Shown here piece after piece: positions 47,010-60,260 of a stretch of 64,000 bases of DNA. The position numbers were made by a program, and so were the translations under genes. Each line of letters begins with the position of its first letter. Within the stretch, counting starts at the first letter, position 1. This stretch comes from Phoronis australis (Eukaryota > Phoronida > Phoronidae). The notes below the pieces were generated by a model. It did not search any database. It was given only the letters and a program-made list of their open reading frames with translations, and was not told where the DNA came from. The stretch lies in contig NMRA01000077.1 in NCBI GenBank assembly GCA_002633005.1, positions 723,635-787,634 on the forward strand, given 5' to 3'.

Positions 47010-47420
47010 ACCTAATCAGTGATTCTACACGTGTAGAACACTAGGAGCACTAACGGCCTACCTTGCCACTCTAGCAATTCTGAATATTAGCATCGAATGA
47101 AAGCTTACAATCTCACATTAGCAGCTAATCAGCGATTCTACACTTGTACAACACTAGGGGGCGCTGCTTGCACGGAATGATGGGCTACTCTGACAGGCTA
47201 CCATGCGATTTTAGCGATTCTGAAGGCCTTCAATCGCACGTTAACAGCTAAATAGCGATTCTTCAGCAATACAGTCAAACCATTAGACCGCTAGAGACGC
47301 AACTTGTATTCACACAAGGTGGCGCTCAACAGACTGACATTGTGGGCCGCTAATCTGTGATTGTATCACCGCTATTGTTAATCATAGAATTGTATTCTAT
47401 TCTACAATTGTAAGGTTGCT
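47010..47420. repeat. Diverged ~115-bp tandem units
   Basis: AATCAGCGATTCTACAC...ACACTAGG...GCGCT recurs about three times with many substitutions. Confidence 0.45.
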
Positions 47421-47592
47421 AATCTAGCAATTTAGCCAATCCTGCCCATTGATGTGAACATGGTAGCCTATTGTAGCCATGTATCTCTGGCATATTGTTC
47501 AAAGTGATGTTTTATAACAGTCCCACACTTTTAGTGTGCCAAGTCAACACGCCTGGGACATTTACCATTCACGCACTGCCTGATTATTCAGT

Positions 47593-47708
47593 GATGGACC
47601 AACTGAGGAGATTCCTGTACAAAGCCAATCAAGAGCAAGCATGTCTTGTTGATGGACCAACTGAGGGGATTCCTGTACAAAGCCAACCAAGAGCAAGCAT
47701 GTCTTGTT
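47593..47708. repeat. 58-bp tandem duplication
   Basis: GATGGACCAACTGAGGGGAT through GCATGTCTTGTT occurs twice with two differences. Confidence 0.95.
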
Positions 47709-48898
47709 GATGGCTTGCCTGATCATGCTATATCAATTATCACCGCCATGTGACTAGAGGCACATTCATCTACCTACTAGTTGGCACTTGCATATTTTAA
47801 GGATGAACAGGAGCCAATATACATTTTGGACAAAAATAAGAGGACACAAACTAAGAACGATTGGTATTAAAGGTGAGCTACTAGCCTACTGGTCTCGCAT
47901 GTAATGCATGAGAGGGGATATTGTGTTAAAATTTTTTTATCTTAAACTGATACAACAAACATCTTTAACAAAGACCTTGAAAGGTGAAGGAAAATTTGTC
48001 TAGATATAGTATCATTACAACAGGTGGAAAAAAGTCAACTGCATCCCCCTTTCCCACGATAAGGAACCTGATAACTGAGTTGTCTGAGCCACACTCAGGT
48101 GGGCTAGTAGGAGTCTAGCTAGGTGCCCTGAGCACAGCTGTTGCAAAGGAAAAGCAACAAGCTACCAATTATTTTCTACCATTCAAGTTTGTCACATTCT
48201 CTGAATATTGATTGAAAGTCTAGTGACATGTGACCTGATCTAAGACAGATATTACTAAGGAACCCCTGGTACCACAAAACAAAGACTATCAACTCCAAAC
48301 ACAGTGACCACAATTGTTCAATGAAGGTGACAAAATTTGCCAAGTAATGGAAACATGAGCAAGGAGAGGGAATGATGGGTCATCTGCACAGAAGGCAACC
48401 ATCCAAATGGGTCTGGTGCTACCGTACATTGTTAAAAAATCAGACCTATGTAACACATAGGACACTGAGAAAATAAATATCTGAAAGACAGTCAATGACA
48501 GAAAACCCTTGAAACAATACCACTCGATTTTCAAACCAGAGCCCACCTTCGCCGCATTAATACAATAGAATAAAATCATATTTTTATGCAATACTGGGGG
48601 CAGGGTAATGTAGAAATCTTCATAACTAACCAATTTTCTACTTCAATTAATTAGAAATGATAACCAGTATTACTTTTATGGTCCCACGAAGTAGGTTTAA
48701 AGGCCTACTATGGTGCCAGAATGACTATTTTCATAGCTATAATACATGTATTACTGAAAAACATCAAAGCATACCCCACTCATAGGACTTTTACAGCACC
48801 CCATCGCAAACCTCATTTAGCACCAAAAAAAATTGAAACCGTCAAAGCGCGCACTACAGGTCTTGTAGCCAGACAGGTAGAAATATGAAAACTATCGT

Positions 48899-48955
48899 CC
48901 AAATATAGCTAGGTACCACTGTGTGTCGAGGTCCGTTAGACCCCAAAATTAAATC
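48899..48955 (+). repeat. Interspersed repeat fragment, copy 2
   Basis: AGCTAGGTACCACTGTGTGT followed by a GTCCGTTAGACCCC word; direct relative of 41674-41730. Confidence 0.6.
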
Positions 48956-50506
48956 CCTTAAGATGTACTAATGAAATTCCTTTTTGAGACACAGGGTTAT
49001 TTTGGGAACTCTTTAATAAACCACAGACGAGGTGTAGTTATTGCAGCGTAGCCCATGTGCTCTCAATTGAGGCACCTAAATACAAAAAAAAACATATCAT
49101 ATGAAGAATGACACTGACACTGATTACTGGTAAATGGCAGGAGAACAATTTACAGTTAGCCTCGAACCCACAACTCAATATTCATTTGAGAGTACAAATG
49201 AACTGCACCATCTGGTGTCTACTTGATGAGTCAATCGCCATAGCGATAACTTCAATATCACTGTCTAGTCCTAAAGGTAACTTTAGTTTTGGCAAAGCTT
49301 TGGTAAACTTTAGTTCCCCTAATGGGAAGGCACCGTTAACTAAATTGTTAATGGTGTATTGACTTGGGAGGCCTAAAATCACATGCCTACCTAGCCGCTC
49401 GCCAGCTTCTCATTGGCAAATTCTGAGCGGCACTGGCGATGGTAGACCTAAGTCTATTCAAAAACTTGGCGAGTGCTTTCGTAATTTGACAATACAGTTA
49501 ATTTTGGGAAACCTAATCACATGTCAACTCGCAGTCAGCTCGAATCAACAACCTTTTAATATTCAGTCCTTTGAAAAAAAAATAAGCTAACAGTATGTTA
49601 GAATGCAGGGAAAGTGACCTTTTGTATAAATTACAATTTCTCTCTCAGTGGGAGGGGGATTTCCTCCCCCCTCTGGCACTACGCACCTCACAACTGCGCA
49701 ACTAGTCATTCTCACAAATTGTACCCCAGATTTCAAATCCTAGTTGAGTCGCAGGGTCAACATCAACAATATGCCCATGACATGGAAACCAGACCCCAAA
49801 TGGTGTGTTGTTGTTGTTTTCTAAAGGCGCTGTTCCATTACAGGAACTTTGTTTGCCTTTCCGACCAAATAGCAATATGGAAAAAGACACCGGATGACGC
49901 AGTTCTTTCGTACTCCTTAACAAATATTGAGAAGTGGCTTCGAAGCTAATTGAAAATTGTTCTGCCATTTATGAGTGTTTATGAAAATGATCAGTATCGT
50001 TCCTCATCAGATATGCTTTTTTAATTTATTTACGTCCGTCTATTGAGAGCACGTCGGCTATGCTACAATAACAAAGATCACGTTTTGCTAGTCTCGCGTT
50101 GCGACTTCTACAGATAACTTCGACGAAGCATCCCAATACACCATTGTTTCGGTGAGTACCAAAGCTTCGCTTTTATATCCCCTACTATTTTTGGCGAAGT
50201 TTCGCTTGCAGATTAACTACCAGAGTTAACCTTTCCCACTTACCGAAACTTCGGTAAAAGCGAAGTTTCACCTCTAATAAGAAAATTACTGAAGTCGGAC
50301 ACTTGCTACAGTTTGGTGTAGCTGTGGTCTCATCACCTAGTGTTTTATTCACCGACACCCCTTAAGTGCAAAAAAAAATAGTGTTGGTGTGGTTTCATAA
50401 CTTACATGTAAGTCTCAGTCAGACAGCGGAAGTTGAACACTTGCCAGTGTTTTTGCTATATGACCTTGGAATGCAGATCATTTTTTTTCTTTAGTCTTCT
50501 TACAGT

Positions 50507-50604
50507 ACATTACAAAAAGACTAGGGCATAACATTACAAAAGGACTAGGGCATAACATTACAAAAAGGACTAGGGCATAACATTACAAAAGGACTAGGGC
50601 ATAA
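50507..50604. repeat. 24-25-bp tandem repeat x4
   Basis: ACATTACAAAAGGACTAGGG-CATA, four copies with A-tract length variation. Confidence 0.95.
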
Positions 50605-52712
50605 CGTGAAAAATATAAAATCCAGTCAGTAATAGTATTTTCATCAATTGCGGGGTTGAGAAAAGAGTAAGTATTTGGCTAACAATTTTTGAAAATGGCT
50701 AAACGTTTTCAGATGTTTTAGCCCTTTTGGCTAATACCTTTAAAAATCTAGCGCAACGCTGCAGCAAATTTTTAAATCTCACTCTTCAATTTGCTGTAAA
50801 TCAAAAAACTGGATTGATTATACCAAACATGTTTTAACACACACCTCAAAATGACATGAACCCTAGTATAAACACATGTACAGTCAAAATTCTTAATTAA
50901 TTCAGAACACAACTTACAAAATTTTGAAAACTTATTTTCCTTAAAGACAAGCACTCTGTGGATTTTTGTAGTGGAATAAACAAATCTTAAGGAGAGGTGA
51001 GAAGTAATAGAATTACCATAAATTGGAAATTTACACACATATGAAGTCAGAAGACACACTTTTAAATTATTCGTCACAAATAAATCATTGCGAATGGGCA
51101 ACATGACACACAGCAGGTGTTTGTCTTCAAAAAAGGCATTTTTAAGACTTTCCAATTATATCAACCGTGAACAAGGTAAAGCACTAGGGAAAGTTAACTA
51201 CTTTCTGACAAGGAATAGATCATTACGTTAGAAGAGTAATACCTTATTAAATCAAGATGATTAGTTTAAGTAATTCATAATTCATGTGCTACATTACACG
51301 GCGGACATGTAATTTGTACTTTACGGCCAAACGGGAATTTTCAGGCAAGGTGGGAGATGCCAGGCGCTGCCTTCGTTATCTGTCTTGTTTGTCTTCAGGA
51401 TTACATGGATTTCTGATTTCATCAAATATTCATGATGACGATTCAATAGTTATATGTGGAGTGTTTTCTTCCATGGCAAAACAAGATTTAAGGCAGATCC
51501 AATTGAACTACATTCTCAAGAACTGTTGACATCCCCCGAGAATCACAAACCAATTTTCTATGAACTCGGGAATTTGAAACAGCCAGCCTCATGGTTATGT
51601 TTTTGTCGGTGATGTTGACAATTGTTGGAACAGAACTAATATATTCCTGATGAGAAAAATTATCTCCACATTATTAAAAAGCACATCGACTTGAGCTTTC
51701 TTACTACTAAATTCATCATAGCAATGACTTCTGGGAACCTAACTGAGAACAATATTTAGAAATATAATCTTGCATGTAGTGGCCTCAATAAGAGCTGGTT
51801 TCAAAGGTGTAATTCACATAATCAGAGCCACAGTGTTAAGCATTTGATTTCTACTTTACTTCAACTTAACAATTGATCAACATTGTAAACCACTCAGCAC
51901 ACTGAATGTCCCCACACAACCTCCTTTAGCAAATGATTGGTAATATGGGCTAGCCAACTTCAATAGTCATGGAGAACAATTCAGAAATATTAACCACCAT
52001 TACATTGAAACCAGCACAGGTTGTAAAATAAACACTCCTGTATTCACTCCATCAGAACAAATTGAAATTGTGATCAACAACATATTGGCCACAACATGTG
52101 TTGTTAATTTGATCTGGTAAAAATGATCAGGTGATGGACATGGGCATATTGAGCCATGCCTTTGTGGGACTTTTCAAAAAAAGAAGTTTGAGAACTGGGT
52201 TGGAATTTCTACGGGTGGGGGACACTTTTTATTTGAGTAATGAGGCTCAGGTTTCAAAATGAGATACAGAGCGGAACCATCTGAGGCAGAAACGACCAAT
52301 CCAGAACTAAGCATCACTATGATTGGCAGGCTAATCTCTGACATTAATTTGCTATTAGGTTTTTTCAATGAACAGTTTCTATAGTTCCATTTGAGTTGCC
52401 ACAAAGACTAGCAGTTTATTGTTACTATTTCATAATAACTGTCACCAATTTTCCACTGATCACTCACCTGCAGTGGTATGAGTACTTATGCACAAATCCC
52501 AGATGGACGGAGTTCCCATATGAATGAACATAATGTAAAATGAACATTTGAAGATGCTAATTTTCATGCTCAAGAACAGTTATGACAGATTACAGAGCTT
52601 GACATTAAATTTTATTTCAACTTGTCCAGTCGGGCAAGTAGAAACGAAATTTACTTGTCCTCACCTATAAGACACTTGTCCTAAGGTAATTAACCTCAAA
52701 TTATACTTTCCA

Positions 52713-52841
52713 AACATATATGAATGTCGCACAATATACCTGTAAGCACAGTCTTAACATATATGAATGTCGCACAATATACCTGTAAGCACAGTCTTAA
52801 CATATATGAATGTCGCACAATATACCTGTAAGCACAGTCTT
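52713..52841. repeat. 43-bp tandem repeat x3
   Basis: Three copies of AACATATATGAATGTCGCAC-AATATACCTGTAAGCACAGTCTT. Confidence 0.95.
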
Positions 52842-53549
52842 AGTAAACATGTGTAAGAACATATGTTACACTACATTCAAGTTTTGCACAAGTTCATTAA
52901 AGAGGGAATTTGTATTCGTACTTCACCAGTGTATGAACTCACTACAGCTTTACCCTGGCTTTTCAATTCAGTTATGGAATGTTTTTTATAAGCTGCTGAG
53001 TGAGCCGTGGACTGTGGCTGACATTTCAAAAATTTGATCCTAAACACAGCTGACGCAAGAGATGGTTTGTGGCAGCGTATTTTTCACATGGGACACAACA
53101 CATTTTTAGTCACTATCATACCGTAACCAATCAAAATCTTCCTTCCATTTCAGAAGGAATTCCGTTTTCATTTATTCGTTTCATACTGCTGCATGGTGGC
53201 TTCACGCCCTTTGGTTTGGTTACCAGTTGCGTGATTGGACCTCCTTGACTTGAAACCATACGCAAACAAAGTATTTTTTCGGCATTGCAACTGCAGACAC
53301 CCGTGCAGGCGACAGTTTCCACACATGCCGTAAGACAGTCAATGACGTAAAGTTTTATTAATCACGCTAGCGAGTTATCGCTACTATTACTGAGTCTTAT
53401 AGCCTACATAAATAATTTAAGTCATTAATTGTAACGATAGAGTGTCGAAATGTATTGACGTGCAAATGATTGCAATTTGATTTTATAAATTGAGCGAACT
53501 GGTTTGAGGCACCCTCCAAATGAGACGAAGCATCGGAAACCTGGCGTGC

Positions 53550-53670
53550 GTTCAAAACGCTCGGACCAATGCTAGGACCTAGCTAAAATCAAAACTTTGT
53601 GAGATTACTTGAGATACTGCCGTGTATTTTAAATGGGAACACTTGAATTTGGCTAGAACTATTTGTATGC
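53550..53670. mobile_element. GTTCAGTA-family element, one-armed copy
   Basis: Left arm GTTCAAAACGCTCGG...GCTAGGACCTAGCTAAAATC and the centre (GTGAGATTACTTGAGATACTGCCGTGTATTTTAAATGGGAACAC, non-contiguous identity) match the element at 7822. The right arm is lost or highly diverged. Confidence 0.55.
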
Positions 53671-54542
53671 AAGTACTTCGGATCACGTCCAGTCAGCTAC
53701 TGTATAATCTAAGCATCTCGCAGAATACCCACACTGATGGCTAAATAAGTGTCTTAAGTTATCACTGCAACAAATATTTTCCGATTGTTTAGAATTATTA
53801 TAGTTTGCAAAAATTCATTAACTTGTCCTGTTGGACAAGCTGCTCAGCCTTGAGCTTGTCCGGACCAACAAATTGGTTGTCCAGAGCAGTCGGACTACCG
53901 TTAGCCCTGGACTAAGTTTTTTTCTTGAAATGAAATAAACTGTCTCAGTCTTTAGCTTGTAAACAGTTGTTTTATGTTTAAAATATAGAAAAGCGCAATT
54001 CTTCAACTCCGTAGTATTGAAACTGCCACACAGGTCATGTAAATTACATACATCCCCTACGCGCACATCTTCACCCATCCTCACTTATTAATGACTACAA
54101 AAACATCCATTTAACTCCAGTTGCCAGGTTAAAATAGATAAAATTTGCCAAACTTTTTATTGTTTCCAGAAAATAAAACATTCAATACTTTGTTTACTGT
54201 TTATATATACAAAAGGAAAAAACAACTTTAGACGTATTATTGAATGCTTGAAAGTGCTTAACTGCTTTAGAGTATCTAAAAGTGCCATCCACACACAGAC
54301 CCTAGAACAAGTTACTCCTGGAACAATATGTTGCTAGGTTTGGAGGCTATGTGGATGCTATTTAAACTGGCTCAACTAACCCAAGTTGTGACAGCTTACT
54401 CCACCTCATCGAGGCAGGGTAACTTGGGCCACTTCTATTCCTGTGTGGCCGCAAACCTGGGGCAAGGCAGAAGTAAATATCAACTGTAATTACATACACA
54501 CTCGCATTAGGTGTTTACTGTCACGCACAGAGCGACAACTTT

Positions 54543-54620
54543 CTGTGTGTGTGTGTGTGTGTATGTGTGTGTGTGTGCGTACGTGTGCACGTTCGTGAAT
54601 GCGTGTGCGTGTGTGGACGC
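54543..54620. repeat. (TG)n microsatellite
   Basis: Interrupted GT/TG dinucleotide run (TGTGTGTGTGTGTGTGTATG...). Confidence 0.95.
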
Positions 54621-54937
54621 TCCACTTGAAAGTGGGGTAAGTTATACTAGTGCAAATTGTTCTAGAGAAGGCTGTGTGTGGAGGGGACTTTACACTAGCA
54701 GACATACCAGACCCATTTGTAAACACTTGAACATAAAACAGACAACTGTAAAATGAGTTGAAACAAAGTAATCAACATTTCAGTAACCAACCAACAGGAA
54801 ACTGTTGGCTGACTTGAGAAATACAATATCATCTAATCTATGTTAAGCCATGTCCTATCTTGAAGTTAACCCTTGCCACCAATACAGTGAAAAAATGATT
54901 AGACATCCTTCTGAGTATAACTGAGCAACCACAATAA

Positions 54938-55388
54938 CAAGGTACCTAAACTACATGGTCAATGGACTCATAAACACGGGCACGGACGCATGAACACGAC
55001 TCACGGACCTGCAAACACCGTCCACTGACTCACAAACACAGGAACGGACTCACAAAACACAATCCACACACCCAAATACACGGGACACGGACTCATATTC
55101 ACCAGGAAACACGGTTAACGGACCGCCAAACACGGGTCATGGACTCATCGGCTTCCTGGGTCAGCTGACATCTCCATTTTGTCCGTAAACCTTTTTTGGC
55201 GGTCCGTTAACCGTGTTTCCTCGGGAATATGAGTCCCTGTCCCGTGTATTTGGGTGCGTGGGTCGTGTGTTGTGAGTCCGGTCCCGTGTTTGTGAGTCAA
55301 TGGACAGTGTTTGCAGGTCCATGAGTCGTGTTCATGCGTCCATGGGCCGTGTTTATGAGTCCGTTAACAGTGTAGTTTAGGTACCTTG
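54938..55388. mobile_element. 451-bp foldback element, nearly complete palindrome
   Basis: Begins CAAGGTACCTAAACTACA and ends with its exact inverse. Two arms of about 200 bp pair at roughly 90% around an approximately 50-60-bp loop (ATCGGCTTCCTGGGTCAGCT...). The arms are built from degenerate words such as GGACTCATAAACACGG, GGACGCATGAACACG and GGACCTGCAAACAC. A direct AATAA flanks both ends (54933-54937 and 55389-55393), giving a 5-bp target-site duplication and fixing the boundaries. No coding capacity. Transcribed as part of FAM117/GLCCI1 intron 1 it would form a ~200-bp hairpin. Confidence 0.9.
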
Positions 55389-56959
55389 AATAATAGCTGA
55401 TAGGTAATAATAGCTGATTTTCAACACAGCTGCGTCACATTGAAATTCACTGTCCCGCCAGATGGCAATCAGGTCTTTGGTGGACAGGCCTTCAGTGACA
55501 CTTACAGATCTAATGTAATACAGATGGGAGGTTTCAACCAACTGGTAAAAAAGAGTTTTAATATTTTTCTGGCTAAAATAATTTCAGCAGATTTTCACTG
55601 ATGTGTGGTGGCAGAAAGAGACAAACCTCTTGAAATATTCATGGAGGACATCCATGTCCCATGCATTTCCCACTGCGAAGAACAATCCGCAGCTAGTCAG
55701 AGGCTACGGTCAATAAAACAAGAGAACTTTGATCCCAGCCGACGTCAAAAAGCTAAAATAAATTACTGAACTTAACTTAAACAATGGGTTCACATTGGTA
55801 ATTATCTCCTCTGTCTGAATTTCTGTTCACCAAATCTGAGTCGGAATCAAGCGGAAGTCATCTTCCCGCTTTCATTAATTTAGATAGCACCAATGTGAAA
55901 GGTCAATTATTTCTGCCATGTTTGCATCCACGTTACAACTTGAGCTGGGGCAAGTTATCCGAGAACAAGTTACCACCCTACATCGATAAAGGGGGGAGAC
56001 TCACTAAGTTATCAGATGTTTGTGAAGTTGTCCCAATACATATGTCCACACCCCTACTAAACTTAGAAATAACTTGTTCTAAGGTTATTTGTAGTGTTCA
56101 GAAATCAATGAATAGGGAAAACCAAGTCAGCTAAGATAAACAGCCGTGAATTTTGATCATTGTTGCATGACCATTAAAAACAGAACCTAGACTATGACAT
56201 ATAATAGTTAACCAGGTTTAAGATTTAGAAAACACTGATCTTTCTTAGAACGGTGTGCTGTTCACATATAGACAAAAAAGCAGAGTATCAAAATTATCTA
56301 GCATAGTGAACAAATCCTAGTCATGTATTAATTTGAAATCAATTACAAAATGCCAAGTTTTTGGAAAGTGAATGTAAATACCTTGTCCAAAATGATAACC
56401 ACATCAAAACAGGAAGACCTTGTTAGCCCTAATACAGCTATTATGTATACAAATTATAAAAAACTGAAACGTCACAAAACAGATGGAAAGAATTAACAAG
56501 GAAATTTGACAAGCTGCCAACTGTTAGACTGAGCACAAATGATAGACAAGGCCATGATACTAATACAGCTGCAAACCATGAAATAACTACATAAGCACTG
56601 GCCAATGTTACTTTAAGTGAACAAGTACTAAGGATGCCACAGACTTCAGAAGTGGATTTGAAGGGTTGACATAAATGTTGCCTTGGAATCCTAGTATTGT
56701 GAAGGAGTGTTGAAGATGTATATTGTTAGATGCTGATGTAAATATTTCATTGACAGAATTTTTTGAAACTGGTTAAGATTTTAGCCTGAAGTCAAAACAG
56801 AATTAAGGAAATGTTTTGAGATAATCACCACTCCATTAAATCTCAACATAAAGATAATATGTTCTAAACAGAATTACTTGCAGTGGGTCTACATTTTTCT
56901 CGGGGGAAATGTTCTTCCATTCAAAACTGATGTTCAAGAAAGATGAAAACCAGGGTACA

Positions 56960-57084
56960 GTTCAGTAACGCAGGACCTACGCTAGGACCTCACTACAATC
57001 TAGCCAAAATCATGTGTTCTCATTTAAAATACACAGCAATATCACACAGTCTTGCTTTTTAGCAAGATCCTAGCATTACTGAAC
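56960..57084. mobile_element. GTTCAGTA-family palindromic element, copy 2
   Basis: 125 bp beginning GTTCAGTAACGCAGGACCTA and ending GATCCTAGCATTACTGAAC, so the termini are inverse. The centre AATACACAGCAATATCACAC is the inverse orientation of the centre at 7822-7960. Non-autonomous inverted-repeat transposon. Confidence 0.7.
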
Positions 57085-59662
57085 TCAGGGCTGATAGACA
57101 GCCTGGGGTGAAAAACAAAGCCAGAAACTAGAGCACTGGTCAAGACTAACCACAGTGGTATCAATATTGCATACTGTGAACAAGTTAACATCTGGTTAGA
57201 TGCAATGGCTAGTAAGGCATGCATTTGCTGCTTGGTGGATATGCCACACCAGAAGATAACCAAGGAAAAGGCGGAAGGCACGCTGCTTCGTTCACAGGAA
57301 AAAACGACAGGGTTTCATCAACAGATTTAACTTAGTCAGCACAAATTATGACTAGTCACAGAAGGGCTAACTGTGATGTGAGAGAAAGAGAGGATAGATC
57401 ATGCATCTCTTAATGATATTTCTAATGAAAGTGGTACAGGCATTTGGAATCAAGCCAGCAGAATGAACCACATGAGAATATACCATCAATTATGGCCTCT
57501 GCTGCAAATCAAACAGAACTCAACAGAAGCCAACATCAGGGTATTCATAAACTAGGAAGATCTGGCAGTGTGCCAGGCAAGTTACAAGAGCACACTCAAC
57601 AGAAATCTCTATGGAATTAAGTCAGCCACATGTCCCATAGTAGATAAAGACCATGTTTTCTACTGCATGTATTTCTCTTTTCCACAAAATCATACACATA
57701 ACTCATAAGACTGTCATCAGACAAAATAAAAAATATGTGTCTGTTGAACAAAATGCATAGGCCTAACCACATCAAGATTGTAGTGAAAACATTTTATACA
57801 GCTTATAAGCGAGAAAAAAAAAACAAGTGTCACATACAAAACACGTTCATGCAACCAAACGGTAACATAAATTGATGCAAATATGCAAGAATGTCATATG
57901 CAACTTATTTATATTGGTATGGGTGAATCGATCACTTATATTGACAAGCAGGTTAGCAGTTCATATCGAACATAGATTGCTCTTTGCAGTAGCAAGCAAA
58001 AGGCAATTACAGGAGAGGGTTGGTTAGGATGTGACAAGTTCATGTGCGTTAAATGATGATATACAGTAAAAAACACTTCACCAATCACCAGGCACTGCCC
58101 AAGCCGATGCCAGATGCCCCATACACTTGGCTACCTATCTTATCTTGGTTTTGATAAGCTAAGTCAGATAGCAGACCAAAATGTAAACTTATAACTGGTT
58201 GGTTGATAGTGAACAGATTGATAGAATATAAAACGTAATATACTCAACAGGTACATCAGATACCAAAAAACCCATTTGAACTTGATAAGCCGAAACAGAA
58301 ATGTTAAGTGCATCTGCAATCCCTTTGGTATTCAATACAGTTTTAGAACTGTTCCACAGACGAGTATTGGCAGAATTTAAAAATATCGTAATTACAAGTT
58401 GCACTTACGGTAACAAGATCAAAACAATATCTACACAGAGAGTGCTAAAAATTCTTTACAAAACAAAGACTATCCAAAAATTGTTTGAATACTAGAGACG
58501 CTGAATGATACATCTTTAACGTTGTTTTCTACTAAATAATAATAAACACAAAGTAAAGCTGGTTCATTTACAGCATACAGTTAAGGTTCAGCATGACTTC
58601 AACCAGCCTTGTAGATGCTACACTTCAACTGAATGCCAAAAATAACTTAGGCAGGATCCTCGATGCTTCATTTTGGGGCCGAATATAAACCCCTATTCCA
58701 CAATGAAAACATTAAAAATCGCGCAAAATAACACTCATCACGAACAAAAATTTCCCTGCAATGAATAAAAAATTTCCATCAAAGCTAGAATCACTTCAGC
58801 CAAATGTCTTGGTTACTTGAGACACTGCCAGGGTGTGGAATTAGTGGTGACAGGAGGGATGTTCCCATCAACCAAAATATCCCCCCAACTAGGATACAGA
58901 CACCTTTGCCCCCAAGTGAGCGAGGGCCCGGTCAGGCTGCAAACACATGTGTTTGACTTCAAGATTGTACTTGTTTTTAAAGCAAGTGTCAACCGCTCAA
59001 ATTATTCGTTATTATTTGTGAGAAGGCATAAACTGTCATGACCCAATCTAATAAAAATCTTAAGTTAAGACAGAAACAACATGGCTCAAGTTGTAGAAGT
59101 CAGAAATGTTAAAAACTATGCCTAGGGTGTTTAATTAATGATAACTACCATTGATGTTGCGTTTTTCTAAAACTTTAGTTCTAAACTTTACAAGCATTGC
59201 AGGATTTGTGGTAGTAGAGCCTGTCAAATCTGCCATTCTCATCTGGGTCAATAGTGAAATCTACTGAAGCCAAGAACGTGATCCAGTGTTTTTAAGTCTT
59301 TCAATCAGCATTATCATGCTACTCCTAAAAGTTGCGCTGTGAAACATTTCTCAACACGGAAACCGGCGAATGAATGTAAGTGATCGGCACACTGCCAAAC
59401 ACGAGCAACAGCCATCTTGGATTGCTACGAGTACGAACGAAGTGAGGCTACAAAAATATTTATTATTGATATTTGGATTCACCGGGTAGTGGGTCAAATA
59501 GAGTGATTTCAAAGACCAATGCAAATTAAAGGGAGGGTCTCTCGGGATTTCTCTAGAAATTGCGAATTACAGGTTAATTTTCGTGTCGTTTTAATTGCCA
59601 CATGCAACAGTTACACAAAATGGCGGCTGCTCCCGGTCTGGAAAACGACAGAAATTGTCTAC

Positions 59663-59918
59663 CTTTATGAGCTAATGGCGAGCTTGGACTTCGTCTCTCC
59701 GGCGAGGCTCTATTATCTGGAGACCGTCTTGTCTTTATACGATGGCCTTCTGGTACCCAAACAGTTACAGGGGAAGACGAAGGGCTCCCTTTTCGATTAT
59801 TTCTTGACGGACTCCCTTGTCTCGGCACAAGGCCAAACTGCATAGTAGCCTTCATTGGCCCCTGTTTCGTACTCGGTGACGCATTTCTGCGGACCCTCTG
59901 CGTTGATTGAGAGGACAT
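59663..59918 (-). CDS. GLCCI1/FAM117: FAM117/GLCCI1 family protein, exon 1 (start of the gene)
   Basis: The gene encodes a 465-residue, largely disordered Ser/Pro-rich cytoplasmic protein orthologous to vertebrate GLCCI1, FAM117A and FAM117B. Its molecular role is poorly known; GLCCI1 is glucocorticoid-induced and has been linked to dynein light chain LC8. Exon 1 opens at ATG 59918 (the first Met in the open frame; an in-frame upstream stop was not checked) with MSSQSTQRVRRNASPS, matching the S-Q-R-(V/M)-R-R start of FAM117B/GLCCI1. It continues GPMKATMQFGLVPRQGSPSR (family: Q-P-(I/M)-R-A-T-V-x-(F/Y)-Q-L...H-S-P-T-R) and ends SPERRSPSSPLAHK before donor GTAGAC. Coding length is 256 nt, leaving one base. 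All six downstream exons fit in frame, so the gene looks intact. Confidence 0.93.
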
Positions 59919-59939
59919 TTTTAGTACTTCAGTCAGCCT

Positions 59940-60260
59940 TCAAGTACTTCTAATATTGAAGTGAAACTGCACCAAATTTGGTAATAATTGCTTGACGAGA
60001 AGCGGTTAAAAATCGCGATTTTCTCAAGCACACTTCGCACACCTGCTACGCTTTCAGTTGGTTGATCAGCAGCCGCACAAAAATTTCTCCGTACCAGGAT
60101 AACCACGTGATAGAAGAATCAAATACGATTGGTAGATGAAGTTTATTTCATATGCAAATCACATTCACTCGACACAGGCAACGAAATACGTCACAAGCCA
60201 TCGCGACTTCTCATTGGTTGTTGGTCAAATATCGTTTTATTACTGACCGTAAATAAATAA
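59940..60260 (-). promoter_or_regulatory. Candidate promoter of the FAM117/GLCCI1 gene
   Basis: Upstream of the start codon the minus strand has two CCAAT boxes (60128-60132 and 60213-60217) and a CRE-like TGACGTA (60187-60193). No TATA box was identified and the transcription start is unknown. A non-coding first exon further upstream is possible. Confidence 0.4.

Larger units (their letters stand above)
34572..59662 (-). other. FAM117/GLCCI1 intron 1 (25.1 kb)
   Basis: No nested gene supported on either strand. Contains minisatellites and short tandem repeats (47593, 50507, 52713, 54543), inverted-repeat pairs (40073-42428; 42456-43480), small palindromic elements (53550, 56960) and a 451-bp palindrome (54938-55388). 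The remainder is AT-rich unique sequence with short random ORFs. Confidence 0.6.

Noticed and set aside
49614-49968. Overlapping ORFs of 111 and 88 codons
   Set aside because: No motif, no splice sites in register, and similar length on both strands suggests chance.
34572-59662. Nested gene or retrotransposon in intron 1
   Set aside because: No reverse transcriptase (YxDD), integrase, transposase or splice-linked exon series was seen on either strand.
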